From: Rivularia sp. PCC 7116
GTDB lineage: Bacteria > Cyanobacteriota > Cyanobacteriia > Cyanobacteriales > Nostocaceae
Direction: 5' to 3'
Assembly (NCBI RefSeq): GCF_000316665.1
Contig: NC_019678.1
Location: 310,001 to 374,000 of the forward strand
Length of the DNA: 64,000 bases
A model generated the notes under the pieces. It was not told the origin of the DNA. It searched no databases and saw only the letters and a list, made by a program, of their open reading frames with translations. The translations under genes were made by a program, and so were the position numbers. Below, in pieces: positions 56,499-64,000 of this stretch; within the stretch, counting starts at the first letter, position 1, and the number at the start of each line of letters is the position of its first letter.

Positions 56499-56822
56499 AT
56501 GGGATTCTTCGACTCCGACATAGTTCAGCAAGAAGCGAAAAAGCTGTTTGAAGATTATCAAGCTTTGATTCAGCTTGGTAACAGCTACGGTAAATTTGAC
56601 CGTGAAGGCAAAAAACTATTTATCAGCCAGATGGAAGCAATGATGGAGCGCTATCGGGTATTCATGAAGCGCTTCGAGCTATCTGAAGATTTTATGGCAC
56701 AAATGACAGTTGAGCAACTGAAAACTCAATTGAATCAATTTGGGGTCACTCCGCAGCAAATGTTTGACCAAATGAATCTTACTCTAGAGCGTATGAAAGC
56801 CGATCTAGAACAAAATCCTTAA
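56499..56822 (+). CDS. DUF1825 family protein
   Basis: This 107-residue protein is nearly all helical: MGFFDSDIVQQEAKKLFEDY, then FISQMEAMMERYRVFMKRFE and QMTVEQLKTQLNQFGVTP. It matches DUF1825, a small protein family typical of cyanobacteria and plastid lineages, with no established function. It has normal length and ATG start. It is transcribed toward the PBP gene, which converges with it; a fold-back heptamer repeat separates them. Confidence 0.88.
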   Translation: MGFFDSDIVQQEAKKLFEDYQALIQLGNSYGKFDREGKKLFISQMEAMMERYRVFMKRFELSEDFMAQMTVEQLKTQLNQFGVTPQQMFDQMNLTLERMKADLEQNP

Positions 56823-56830
56823 ATTTAGTT

Positions 56831-56870
56831 GTGAGTTAAGAGTTAAAAGGTTCAACTCCTAACTCCTAAC
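56831..56870. repeat. Fold-back heptamer repeat between convergent genes
   Basis: GTGAGTTAAGAGTT and AACTCCTAACTCC are largely complementary and flank a short loop. The element lies in the 67-bp gap between the DUF1825 gene and the PBP gene, so it could serve as a bidirectional terminator. No long T run follows. Confidence 0.5.
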
Positions 56871-56889
56871 CAAAACAATCTTTAAAAAG

Positions 56890-58812
56890 CTATTTTGCCT
56901 TGGGGCGAGTGAATTTTGAAGGTGGCTTAAAGCTTTGTGATGGTGAGTTTTTCAGCGCTCTGACCATAAAATCTCGCCAAATTGGTGCTACATCGCTACC
57001 ACCTGTAGCTCCTCTTGATAATTGTCTGTTGTCATCCCTACCAACCCAAACGGCTGTAGTCAATTGCGGCACAGTACCCACGAACCAAATATCTTTTTCA
57101 GAAGATGTGGTTCCTGTTTTACCTGCTGCTGGACGACCTAAAGCAGCATTTTTACCAGTACCGCTATTAATTACGGTTTGAAGAATGTTGATTGTGGAAG
57201 CTGCCGCCCAAGAATCTAATACTAACTTGGGTTTGGGCGTATTATCTAATAAAACATTACCGCTACTATCGGTAACGCGAGCAATTACCGTTGTTGGTGA
57301 TTGCCAACCATAATTTGCAAAAGTAGCGTAAGCAGAAGCCATTTCTAACGGCGTGACTCCAATAGCGCCCAGGGGCAGAGAAGTTACCGGTTCCATTGGA
57401 CTCATAATCCCTAAAGTCCGACTGGTTTCAACTACCTTATTCATACCGATAGCTTTACCAACCTTAATCACGGGAATATTCCGAGATAGCTTGAGAGCAT
57501 GACGAATTGACATAGCACCGCCGAAACTGCTGTCATAGTTACGCGGTCTGTACCAACCGCTACCGTCTCGATAGCTGACTGGAGTATCGTAGACGATTGA
57601 ATTGGGAGTATATTTACCAGTGGCAAATGCAGCGTAGTAAACAAAAGGTTTAAAAGCAGAACCGGGCTGTCTTTGGGCTTGGGTACCTCGGTTAAATTCG
57701 CTTTTTTTGGAATCTACACCACCAACCAATGCTTTAACGTAATGAGTGCGGGGGTCTACGGCTACCAAAGCAATTTGGTTTTTGTATAAACCACGTCTGA
57801 GTAACCGGTAATGCCATTTCTTAACGACACTCTCCGCCATCTTCTGGAAGTCAATATCGACGGTAGTTTGTACCCGCATACCGCCTTTAAGCAATGCATC
57901 GCGACCAAATTTCTTCGCTAATTCTCGCGAAACTTCGTTTGTAATATAAGGTAAAGCACTACCTCCAAAAGACCTAATTTTACCCAGCTTAATCTCTTGT
58001 TTTAGTGCGTCATCGTGTTCTTTTTGACTAATCCAACCCAAAGTCAGCATTCGTCCTAAAACGGTTTTTTGCTGGAATTTGGCTTTTTTTATGCTTACAA
58101 ATGGACTGTATTGCTCTGGAGCTTGGATTAAACCAGCCATCATTGCCGATTCAGCCAAAGTCAGTTGGCTCGCCGACTTATTGAAGTAACTTCTGGCGGC
58201 TGTTTGAACACCATAATTATTGTGACCCCAATAAACTTGATTGAGGTACATTTCTAAAATATCGTCCTTAGAAAGAATTTGTTCTAAGCGAATAGCTAAT
58301 ACGGCTTCAGCTAACTTACGAGTATATTCGCGTCGGCGACTCAGAAACAGGTTCTTTACCAACTGCATGGTGATAGTCGAAGCACCTTGACTAACACCAC
58401 CAGATGTATAGTTAGTAACAATAGCGCGACCTACACCTTTGGGGTTGATACCGTGGTGAAAATAAAAATCGCTATCTTCGCTGGCTAGTACGGCTCGCTT
58501 TAGTTCTGGAGAAATGTTCTCTCTAGTAACAACTTCCCGGTTAGCTTCACCGTGTAAACTCGTAAGTAACTTACCCTTTATATCGTAAATATAAGTTGTT
58601 TCTGAAGGAAAAAAGTTACGTAGCTGCCTGACATCTGGTAAATTACGGAAACTAATTGCTAAACCGACTAATCCTCCCGCTACAATAGAGCTTGTCAGCA
58701 TCGTGGCAGCTAAAAGAGTTCCGCCAGCGACCTGACCGACTCCTTTGATAAATTCAAAGCCTGACGAAACCGGAGCCTGGGGCTGCTTTTTTTCAAAAGT
58801 CCTAGATGACAC
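56890..58812 (-). CDS. Class A penicillin-binding protein (PBP1A family)
   Basis: This 640-residue bifunctional peptidoglycan synthase has a cytoplasmic tail and membrane helix (~27-55). The GT51 transglycosylase domain (~70-250) has catalytic Glu112 in ASEDSDFYFHHG and QGASTITMQLVKN. The transpeptidase domain (~340-620) has the SxxK motif Ser385 in RQPGSAFKPF, SRN at 443-445 and KTGTT at 565-569. It polymerises and cross-links glycan strands in the periplasm and is inhibited by beta-lactams. All catalytic residues are intact. It is divergent from tyrS. Confidence 0.95.
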   Translation of the reverse strand: MSSRTFEKKQPQAPVSSGFEFIKGVGQVAGGTLLAATMLTSSIVAGGLVGLAISFRNLPDVRQLRNFFPSETTYIYDIKGKLLTSLHGEANREVVTRENISPELKRAVLASEDSDFYFHHGINPKGVGRAIVTNYTSGGVSQGASTITMQLVKNLFLSRRREYTRKLAEAVLAIRLEQILSKDDILEMYLNQVYWGHNNYGVQTAARSYFNKSASQLTLAESAMMAGLIQAPEQYSPFVSIKKAKFQQKTVLGRMLTLGWISQKEHDDALKQEIKLGKIRSFGGSALPYITNEVSRELAKKFGRDALLKGGMRVQTTVDIDFQKMAESVVKKWHYRLLRRGLYKNQIALVAVDPRTHYVKALVGGVDSKKSEFNRGTQAQRQPGSAFKPFVYYAAFATGKYTPNSIVYDTPVSYRDGSGWYRPRNYDSSFGGAMSIRHALKLSRNIPVIKVGKAIGMNKVVETSRTLGIMSPMEPVTSLPLGAIGVTPLEMASAYATFANYGWQSPTTVIARVTDSSGNVLLDNTPKPKLVLDSWAAASTINILQTVINSGTGKNAALGRPAAGKTGTTSSEKDIWFVGTVPQLTTAVWVGRDDNRQLSRGATGGSDVAPIWRDFMVRALKNSPSQSFKPPSKFTRPKAK

Positions 58813-58989
58813 GGCTATCTCACTTCCTCACTTGTAAATAATAAGTCTAATTAATAAAGGCAGGTTAAAGCGGTTGTTTTTTGTAATTATATTAGTCTGT
58901 AGTTTGGAGCCATCTCTATTATTTATAGAGCGATTTTAACTAAGCTTACAACCAGAGTTAACACTATAAGTAACAATTTCTAAACTAGT

Positions 58990-60183
58990 ATGGGGCATAC
59001 AGAATCTTGGCTACATCGGGGTACTGTGGAAATTTTTCCTCAAGGAGACAATTCCGATAAACAGTCCGAAAGTCTCGAAAAGCTTTTGGAAACAGCAAAC
59101 AGACCTTTAAGGATTAAATTTGGAATTGACCCTACAGGTGCGGATGTTCACCTAGGTCATAGTATACCAATGCGGAAATTGCGAGCTTTCCAAGATAATG
59201 GTCATACAGCTGTGCTGATTATTGGCGATTTTACCGCTAGAATAGGCGACCCGTCAGGTAAATCCGAAACACGTCGTCAACTTACGCAAGAACAAGTAGA
59301 GCAAAATGCTAAAAACTATCTAGAGCAAGTTAAACCGATTTTGGATTTTGATACCCCAGGTAGGCTAGAAGTACGTTATAACTCCGAATGGCTAAATAAG
59401 TTAGACTTAGGGCAAATTTTGGAGTTGCTTTCAACGATGACAGTGCAACAGATGTTAGCAAAGGAAGGCTTTGCCGAACGCTATAAGAAAGAGAATCCTA
59501 TTTTTATTCATGAGTTCCTATATCCATTGATGCAGGGTTACGATTCAGTTGCTGTTGATTCAGATGTAGAATTAGGAGCAACTGACCAAAAGTTTAACAT
59601 TGCTGTAGGGCGGGATTTACAACGTCACTTTGGTAAAAAGCCTCAATTTGGGTTGTTGTTACCAATTTTAGTTGGTACGGATGGCGTTCAAAAAATGTCC
59701 AAATCCTTGAATAACTATGTAGCTGTTGCAGAACACCCCTCACAAAAGTATCAGAAACTACAAGCTGTCCCCGACGAACTACTTTCTGATTATTTTGAAC
59801 TACTTACCGATTTAAATAAAGACAATTTGCCAGACAATCCTAGAGAACGCCAACAATTATTAGCCAAAGAAGTTGTAACTCAGTATCATGGCGAACAAGC
59901 AGCGATAGAAGCAGAAAAAGCTGCTGCATCTGGAGGTAAAGCAGGAGAAGTTCCTGAATATTCCCTAGCTCAAGTAGAATTCCCCGCAAAACTATTCTAT
60001 CTTCTTAATGCTAGCGGCTTGTGTAAAAGCAGTGGCGAAGGAAGAAGAAAAATTCAGGAAGGTGGGGTACGCTTAGACGGCGAAAAAATTACGGATACAG
60101 ATACTACTTTTGAAACTCCAGAAGAATTACAAGGTAAAGTTCTACAGCTAGGGAAAAAGAAGTTTGTAAAACTTTTGCAATAA
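58990..60183 (+). CDS. tyrS: Tyrosyl-tRNA synthetase
   Basis: This 397-residue class I aminoacyl-tRNA synthetase has a Rossmann catalytic domain with the HIGH-type motif HLGHS (54-58) after [12 protein letters not shown]. The KMSKS motif is at 235-239 in [11 protein letters not shown], followed by an anticodon-binding part and a C-terminal S4 domain (~330-395, [20 protein letters not shown]). It charges tRNA-Tyr for protein synthesis. The signatures match the TyrZ-like group found in cyanobacteria. It starts at ATG 58990; pyrF follows on the same strand after a heptamer-repeat spacer, so co-transcription is possible. Confidence 0.96.
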   Translation: MGHTESWLHRGTVEIFPQGDNSDKQSESLEKLLETANRPLRIKFGIDPTGADVHLGHSIPMRKLRAFQDNGHTAVLIIGDFTARIGDPSGKSETRRQLTQEQVEQNAKNYLEQVKPILDFDTPGRLEVRYNSEWLNKLDLGQILELLSTMTVQQMLAKEGFAERYKKENPIFIHEFLYPLMQGYDSVAVDSDVELGATDQKFNIAVGRDLQRHFGKKPQFGLLLPILVGTDGVQKMSKSLNNYVAVAEHPSQKYQKLQAVPDELLSDYFELLTDLNKDNLPDNPRERQQLLAKEVVTQYHGEQAAIEAEKAAASGGKAGEVPEYSLAQVEFPAKLFYLLNASGLCKSSGEGRRKIQEGGVRLDGEKITDTDTTFETPEELQGKVLQLGKKKFVKLLQ

Positions 60184-60240
60184 CAGGTTATCAGTTACCA
60201 GTTACCAATTAACAGTTACCAATTAACATTTAGGAGTTAT
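60184..60240. repeat. Heptamer repeats after tyrS
   Basis: Tandem copies of AGTTACCAATTAAC-type units follow directly after the tyrS stop codon. This is another degenerate heptamer array in a spacer between same-strand genes. Confidence 0.7.
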
Positions 60241-60342
60241 GAGTGAGAAAATAATGAGTATTTGATTCATTATTTATTAATAATTTATTAATATTTGATA
60301 TTTCTCCCTATCTCCTTTTCTTCCCATCACCATAATTTCTTC

Positions 60343-61050
60343 ATGCAAAAAATTATAGTTCCTTTGGATGTCGCTAACGAATCAGATGCCCTAACGCTGA
60401 TTGAAAAGCTTAAGGAAGTTACTTTTTTCAAGGTTGGTTTGGAGTTGTTTACCAGCTGTGGACCAAAAATTATTAAGTTATTGAAATCCCGTCAAAAAAA
60501 GATTTTTCTAGATTTAAAGTTTCATGATATCCCTAATACAGTCAAAGGTGGTTGCCGTAGTGCTGGTCGTTATGGTGTAGATTTACTGACGATTCATGCA
60601 GCTGCTGGTAAAGATGCACTTAAAGCTGCGACTGAGGGATTAGCAGAAGGCGCGATGCAAGCAGGTGTAGAACCACCTAAGTTAATTGCTATTACTTTAT
60701 TGACTAGTATTTCTTCGAGACAATTAGCATTTGATTTAAAAGTTCCTCTTGAATTGCCCGAATACGCTCTACAAATGGCGCTTTTAGCTAAAGAATGCGG
60801 GTTAAATGGGGCTGTATGTTCGCCTCAAGAAGCTGCTCATTTACGAGATGTTTGTGGGGATGATTTTCTATTAGTGTGTCCTGGTGTACGTCCCACATGG
60901 GCAGATAAAGGCGACCAAAAACGCACTTTTACACCAGCACAAGCTTTACAGGCTGGTGCGGATTATTTAGTTATCGGCAGACCAATTACTGCTGCGGATC
61001 GACCTGTATTAGCTTGGAAAAAGATTTGTGAAGAGTTGACTAGTAGTTAG
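60343..61050 (+). CDS. pyrF: Orotidine-5'-phosphate decarboxylase
   Basis: This 235-residue TIM-barrel enzyme converts OMP to UMP in pyrimidine synthesis. From ATG 60343 it begins [19 protein letters not shown]. The active-site segment [15 protein letters not shown] has the Asp-x-Lys-x-x-Asp set, and later come [10 protein letters not shown] and [12 protein letters not shown], the phosphate-binding part. A longer frame from 60295 adds a non-homologous leader ([13 protein letters not shown]), so I prefer the internal ATG. It belongs to the standard short OMPdecase group. Confidence 0.95.
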   Translation: MQKIIVPLDVANESDALTLIEKLKEVTFFKVGLELFTSCGPKIIKLLKSRQKKIFLDLKFHDIPNTVKGGCRSAGRYGVDLLTIHAAAGKDALKAATEGLAEGAMQAGVEPPKLIAITLLTSISSRQLAFDLKVPLELPEYALQMALLAKECGLNGAVCSPQEAAHLRDVCGDDFLLVCPGVRPTWADKGDQKRTFTPAQALQAGADYLVIGRPITAADRPVLAWKKICEELTSS

Positions 61051-61255
61051 ATTGGAATTACTCTTTACCGGTAGAAGATTACCTATTGAATTAGAGGGGG
61101 GAGAGGGGGAAGAGGGGTTAGAAAAGAAGGAATTTTTATAGGTACTTTTAAAAGTCATCAGGCTGGGGACATAAAAAACTAACTTTTAAAACTATTATTT
61201 TGGTTTACGTCGCTTAAATTGAGCATATTATAAGGTGATAAATGGCGTAATTATA

Positions 61256-61849
61256 ATGGTTAAAAAGAAGAATTATTATTTATTGCTTGTATTTAGCTTT
61301 TGGATTGTCGTGTCTAATACCTTTAGTTATAACTCTTCGGCATTGGGTGCGAAATCAATAGTTAACATTACTAAAGAAAAACCTTCCTGCTCCAATCAAG
61401 ATTTAGCTACATTAACAACTAAATTATTGCGAGATTTACCAGCTTACTTCAATCGTGCTACTCAACGCGCTCGCCGTTTAGATCGCTCCGTAGAAGTTTA
61501 TAGCTATATGTTGTTAGCAGGAAAACCAGATTTTACTCCGTTACCGTTGAAAAGCTGGACGGATGAAACTGATAAGTCAATCAATGGCAAACCTGAAGTA
61601 GAACAAATATTTTTCACAACCCTCGAACGTCAGTATTTAAAAGGTAAAGCCGTTCAATTACAAGGATTTCACTGGTTGTTTTTAACGAAAACAGAAAGCG
61701 GTTGGCGAATGTCAATGATGTATTCTCAAACAGGTGGTTATCCCAAACAAAAACCACCTACGCCACCAAGAGAAAGTAGTAATACTGCTGTTGGGCAAGG
61801 AATTCAAACTTGGTTGCGCGACTGTAGGGCTGGAAGTATTAGATTTTAG
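61256..61849 (+). CDS. Secreted hypothetical protein, ~197 aa
   Basis: I recognise no family. Starting from ATG 61256 (an in-frame ATT-type start at 61235 is less likely), the N terminus MVKKKNYYLLLVFSFWIVVS is a signal peptide. The mature part has two Cys (PSCSNQDLATL and WLRDCRAG) about 140 residues apart and a middle with RRLDRSVEVYSYMLLAGKPDF. The C-terminal half has GFHWLFLTKTESGWRMSMMYS and a Pro-rich segment. It looks like a conserved periplasmic or lipoprotein-like protein of cyanobacteria. No operon partner is close; pyrF ends 205 bp upstream. Confidence 0.7.
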   Translation: MVKKKNYYLLLVFSFWIVVSNTFSYNSSALGAKSIVNITKEKPSCSNQDLATLTTKLLRDLPAYFNRATQRARRLDRSVEVYSYMLLAGKPDFTPLPLKSWTDETDKSINGKPEVEQIFFTTLERQYLKGKAVQLQGFHWLFLTKTESGWRMSMMYSQTGGYPKQKPPTPPRESSNTAVGQGIQTWLRDCRAGSIRF

Positions 61850-61956
61850 GTTTTAAAGCAAGTTTAGTTTTATTTACTTGAGCAAAAATCAATTCTCTAC
61901 ATTATTGCTAAGAGGTTGTTTGAAAAGTGGTTAGCTGTTATTTTAAGCACTGATTT

Positions 61957-62076
61957 ATCCTCCCTACCTTCTTATCGCGGGGAATCGAATTCAAAGTCCC
62001 CCTTTTCAAGGGGGATTTAGGGGGATTGAGCCGGGATGTGTATACACCGTAAGTTTTTAATGGAGGTAGGGAGGAT
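61957..62076. mobile_element. MITE-like element bounded by 13-bp perfect inverted repeats
   Basis: ATCCTCCCTACCT at 61957-61969 has its exact inverted copy AGGTAGGGAGGAT at 62064-62076. Inside is the palindrome CCCCCTTTTCAAGGGGG. The right end provides the GGGAGG that acts as ribosome-binding site for the DUF559 gene starting at 62082. No clear target duplication was found. It is a 120-bp non-coding unit, probably a non-autonomous element. Confidence 0.6.
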
Positions 62077-62081
62077 TAAAT

Positions 62082-62456
62082 ATGACAAAGTTAAACAACG
62101 GCGATTTTCATCTTCCCTATAATCCCGCTTTAGTTCCCAGAGCAAAAGAACTTCGGAAAAATATGACTGCTGCTGAGAAGAAGCTTTGGTATGAATATCT
62201 AAGAACCTTTAAATTTAGAGTTTTGCGACAAAGACCAATCGATTATTCCATAGTTGATTTTTACTGTCCTACCCTCAAGTTAGTGATTGAAATTGATGGT
62301 GAAAGTCATTTTACTGATATAGGTAAAGAATACGACCAAGAGAGAACGGAAAGATTGGAAGGTTACGGTTTGAAAGTTATCAGATTTACAAATCAACAGG
62401 TTTTTAATAATTTTGAAGGGATTTGCGAACAGTTAAATTTTTTGCTCCCATCTTAA
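62082..62456 (+). CDS. DUF559/endonuclease-like protein
   Basis: This 124-residue protein of the DUF559 family is related to very-short-patch-repair (Vsr-like) and PD-(D/E)XK-type nucleases. It has AEKKLWYEYLRTFKFRVLRQ, then YSIVDFYCPTLKLVIEIDGESH with Asp and Glu-x-Asp in nuclease-like positions, and YGLKVIRFTNQQVFNNFEGI. Function is unproven; genes of this family are often scattered and mobile in cyanobacteria. Here it is framed by repeats on both sides, and its ribosome-binding site lies in the right arm of an inverted repeat. The ATG start is clear. Confidence 0.82.
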   Translation: MTKLNNGDFHLPYNPALVPRAKELRKNMTAAEKKLWYEYLRTFKFRVLRQRPIDYSIVDFYCPTLKLVIEIDGESHFTDIGKEYDQERTERLEGYGLKVIRFTNQQVFNNFEGICEQLNFLLPS

Positions 62457-62510
62457 CCTTCCTTAAAATACAGTGTACGTAGAAGTATTCTAGTTGGTTT
62501 CGCAGCATTG

Positions 62511-62690
62511 AGATCCCCCCTAACCCCCCCTTTTCAAGGGGGGAATTGGATTGAAAATACCGCTTTTTTACAGGGGATTGAATTGAAAGTTCCACTTTTA
62601 GCGGGGAATTGGATTCAAAGCCCTCCTTTTCAAGGGGGTGTGAAGGAGGGAACTAAAGTCCCCCTTTTTAAGGGGCTTGGGGGATATAAA
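62511..62690. repeat. Cluster of CCCCCTTTTCAAGGGGG-type palindromes
   Basis: Three hairpin cores (CCCCCCTTTTCAAGGGGGG near 62525-62543, CCTCCTTTTCAAGGGGG near 62622-62638 and CCCCCTTTTTAAGGGG near 62660-62675) alternate with GGGGAATTGGATT-type linkers. A further copy is at ~62007-62024. This is a repeat block common in filamentous cyanobacterial genomes. The apparent ORFs across it are translations of the repeats, not genes. Confidence 0.85.
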
Positions 62691-62811
62691 AGTTTTGTTT
62701 AATTCTTTAACCGAAATGAGTCACGCAAGAAGTAGGGTTCTCGATGCGGCTAAAATAGCGTTTTCAACATCCCGTGAAAAGTCAAGATTGTATATCTATG
62801 GCTATCTCGAC

Positions 62812-64000
62812 TTAATTACAAGTAAAGTAAAAAGTAGTACCTTCTTGATAGACAGATTCTAACCAAATCTCACCCCCATGTCTTTCGACAATTTTCTTAG
62901 CAATAGTTAAACCCGCACCTGTACCGCCCCCGTATTTTTTTTGCCCGTGCAGTCGTTTAAAAATACGAAAGATACATTCTATATGTTTTTTACGAATACC
63001 GATACCGTTATCGCGGACATAGAAAATAGTTTTAGCTGGAGTTTTCTGTCGATATTTTTGCATTTTTGCAATTGCAATTGGATCTTCGCTATCTAAATAA
63101 CCAATTTCGATAATTTTTTCTTGTTTTTGATTGTATTTAATTCCGTTGCTGATTAAATTTGTAAATAACTCGCTGATTCGGGTGCGATCGCATATCACTG
63201 TAGGCAAAGAGCGGGGTATTCTGAACTCTACCTGAGTATCCCTAGCGCTGGCTTTAATCGTATCTAAAACGTCACTCAATAAAAGATTAAAATCTACAGG
63301 ACGCATTTGGAGTTCTGCTCTACCTAAACGAGAATAATTTAGTAGAGAATTAATTAAGTCTTCCATACGACAAGTTAAGCTCATCAAAGTATTGAGCTTG
63401 TCTACTCCCGAGCTATCAAGAATTTCTCTATAGTCCTCCAGCAAAAAGCTAGAGTAATTATAAATACCCCGTAAAGGTTCTTTGAGATCGTGAGAAGCAA
63501 TGTAGGCAAAGGCATCTAGTTCGGTGTTACTACGGGCTAATTCTAGATTTACTTGGGTTAATTCCTCTGCCTTTCGCAGAACAATACTGATAATGCAACT
63601 GCGTAACTCTGAAGCTGCTTCTACTTCACAGAGTTGCCAGGGTAAAGATTTTCCTAGGACAGTTTCTTTCCATAAAGAGAAGGATGTACGAGGAGATAAG
63701 AGCAAAGTCCCATTTTTGTCTCTTTCTACAGACTGATTGGGATTACCCGCCCAATTTACAGTTTGAAGGACTTCAGGACGAAACCAAATGATAAAAATTT
63801 TTTGTTCTCTGGAAATGAATAAAGCAAGTAGCCCACTAGCGGTTGCTTTGTGTTCGTCGGCATCGGGATATAATTTACTTAAATAATTAGTTTCATAAAT
63901 TACATCTTCATCATAAAATTGAGCTTCTAGCCAGGGAAGTAACTTGATAATAAATTCTTGATTTGGAGTATTACCTAGCAAGGTTACATATTTTCCAAAA
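62812..64000 (-). CDS. Phytochrome-type sensor histidine kinase, N terminus outside window
   Basis: The frame is open to the right edge (last codons ...FGKYVTLLGNTPNQEF), so the true start lies beyond 64000. The visible ~396 residues begin inside a phytochrome-specific PHY domain (GLLALFISREQKIFIIWFRP, then NQSVERDKNGTLLLSPRTSF), with the tongue-like PRTSFSLWKETV typical of bacteriophytochromes. A histidine kinase core follows with SHDLKEPLRGI, NLISNGIKYNQ, RDNGIGI and GAGLTIAKKIVERHGG. Together this looks like a GAF-PHY-HisKA-ATPase red-light sensor, whose chromophore-binding GAF part is not in the window. It could also be a phytochrome-like kinase without bilin. Confidence 0.85.
   Translation of the reverse strand, partial: FGKYVTLLGNTPNQEFIIKLLPWLEAQFYDEDVIYETNYLSKLYPDADEHKATASGLLALFISREQKIFIIWFRPEVLQTVNWAGNPNQSVERDKNGTLLLSPRTSFSLWKETVLGKSLPWQLCEVEAASELRSCIISIVLRKAEELTQVNLELARSNTELDAFAYIASHDLKEPLRGIYNYSSFLLEDYREILDSSGVDKLNTLMSLTCRMEDLINSLLNYSRLGRAELQMRPVDFNLLLSDVLDTIKASARDTQVEFRIPRSLPTVICDRTRISELFTNLISNGIKYNQKQEKIIEIGYLDSEDPIAIAKMQKYRQKTPAKTIFYVRDNGIGIRKKHIECIFRIFKRLHGQKKYGGGTGAGLTIAKKIVERHGGEIWLESVYQEGTTFYFTCN

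Noticed and set aside
62508-62702. Open frame across the palindrome cluster
   Set aside because: It is only a translation of CCCCCTTTTCAAGGGGG repeats and linkers; no start signal or protein-like composition.
62677-62862. Short plus-strand frame before the phytochrome gene
   Set aside because: It overlaps repeats and the end of the kinase gene on the other strand and has no ribosome-binding site or family match.
1-64000. tRNA, rRNA or known riboswitch genes
   Set aside because: I scanned spacers for cloverleaf and T-loop patterns and known riboswitch cores by eye and found none convincing; a covariance-model search would be decisive.

Overview
The window looks like chromosomal DNA of a filamentous, probably heterocyst-forming (Nostocales, Rivularia/Calothrix-like) cyanobacterium. 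The evidence is: many HIP1-type GCGATCGC octamers, AT-rich spacers full of degenerate heptamer tandem repeats, and cyanobacterial marker genes (sasA with its KaiB-like sensor, a DUF1825 protein, eukaryote-type Ser/Thr kinases, an aa3-type cytochrome oxidase cluster with heme A genes). The genus is an inference; no rRNA or tRNA gene was recognised.

Region 1 (1-14.8 kb, all minus strand) is an exopolysaccharide or O-antigen-like locus. In transcription order it holds a membrane-bound CapD-like sugar dehydratase, an exported DUF4874/DUF4832 protein, a MurJ/Wzx-like flippase, four GT4 glycosyltransferases, a Wzy/O-antigen-ligase-like membrane protein, an asparagine synthetase-like amidotransferase, an NDP-sugar epimerase and, cut by the window edge, an initiating phosphoglycosyl transferase. 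This is close to a full set for a Wzx/Wzy-dependent glycan. A 1.2-kb leader lies upstream and a 74-bp MITE-like element with target duplication sits inside.

Region 2 (16-21.3 kb) has ilvN, a YyaL-type thioredoxin-domain protein, a newly noted 53-aa predicted exported peptide, clpP, and a dead response-regulator gene with a stop codon and a 116-bp MITE-like insertion. Region 3 (21.4-30.6 kb) is a tandem pair of ~1490-residue CheB-CheR-PAS-PAS-histidine kinase-receiver proteins.

Region 4 (30.9-33.7 kb) carries a ferredoxin/metallo-beta-lactamase fusion, a HicA toxin remnant, and a two-gene unit pairing an uncharacterised internally duplicated protein with an AbiEii-like nucleotidyltransferase. 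Region 5 (33.7-39.9 kb) is a respiratory terminal oxidase locus: ctaB and ctaA (heme O and heme A synthesis) divergent from ctaC-ctaD-ctaE.

Region 6 (40-49.2 kb) mixes a peptidoglycan-binding protein, small hypotheticals, a GIY-YIG protein, a MutT hydrolase, the clock output kinase SasA, an exported protein of unknown function, and two paralogous membrane Ser/Thr kinases with different sensor ends. Region 7 (49.2-53.9 kb) is a tight two-gene operon of membrane-associated STAND/AAA-type ATPases.

Region 8 (54.2-64 kb) is mainly housekeeping: lepB, a helix-hairpin-helix protein, a TM2/SHOCT protein, DUF1825, a class A PBP, tyrS, pyrF and a secreted hypothetical. A DUF559 nuclease-like gene follows in a repeat-rich block, and the window ends inside a phytochrome-type histidine kinase. 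The best candidates for undescribed systems are the AbiEii-like pair (32.1-33.7 kb) and the STAND-ATPase pair (49.2-53.9 kb).
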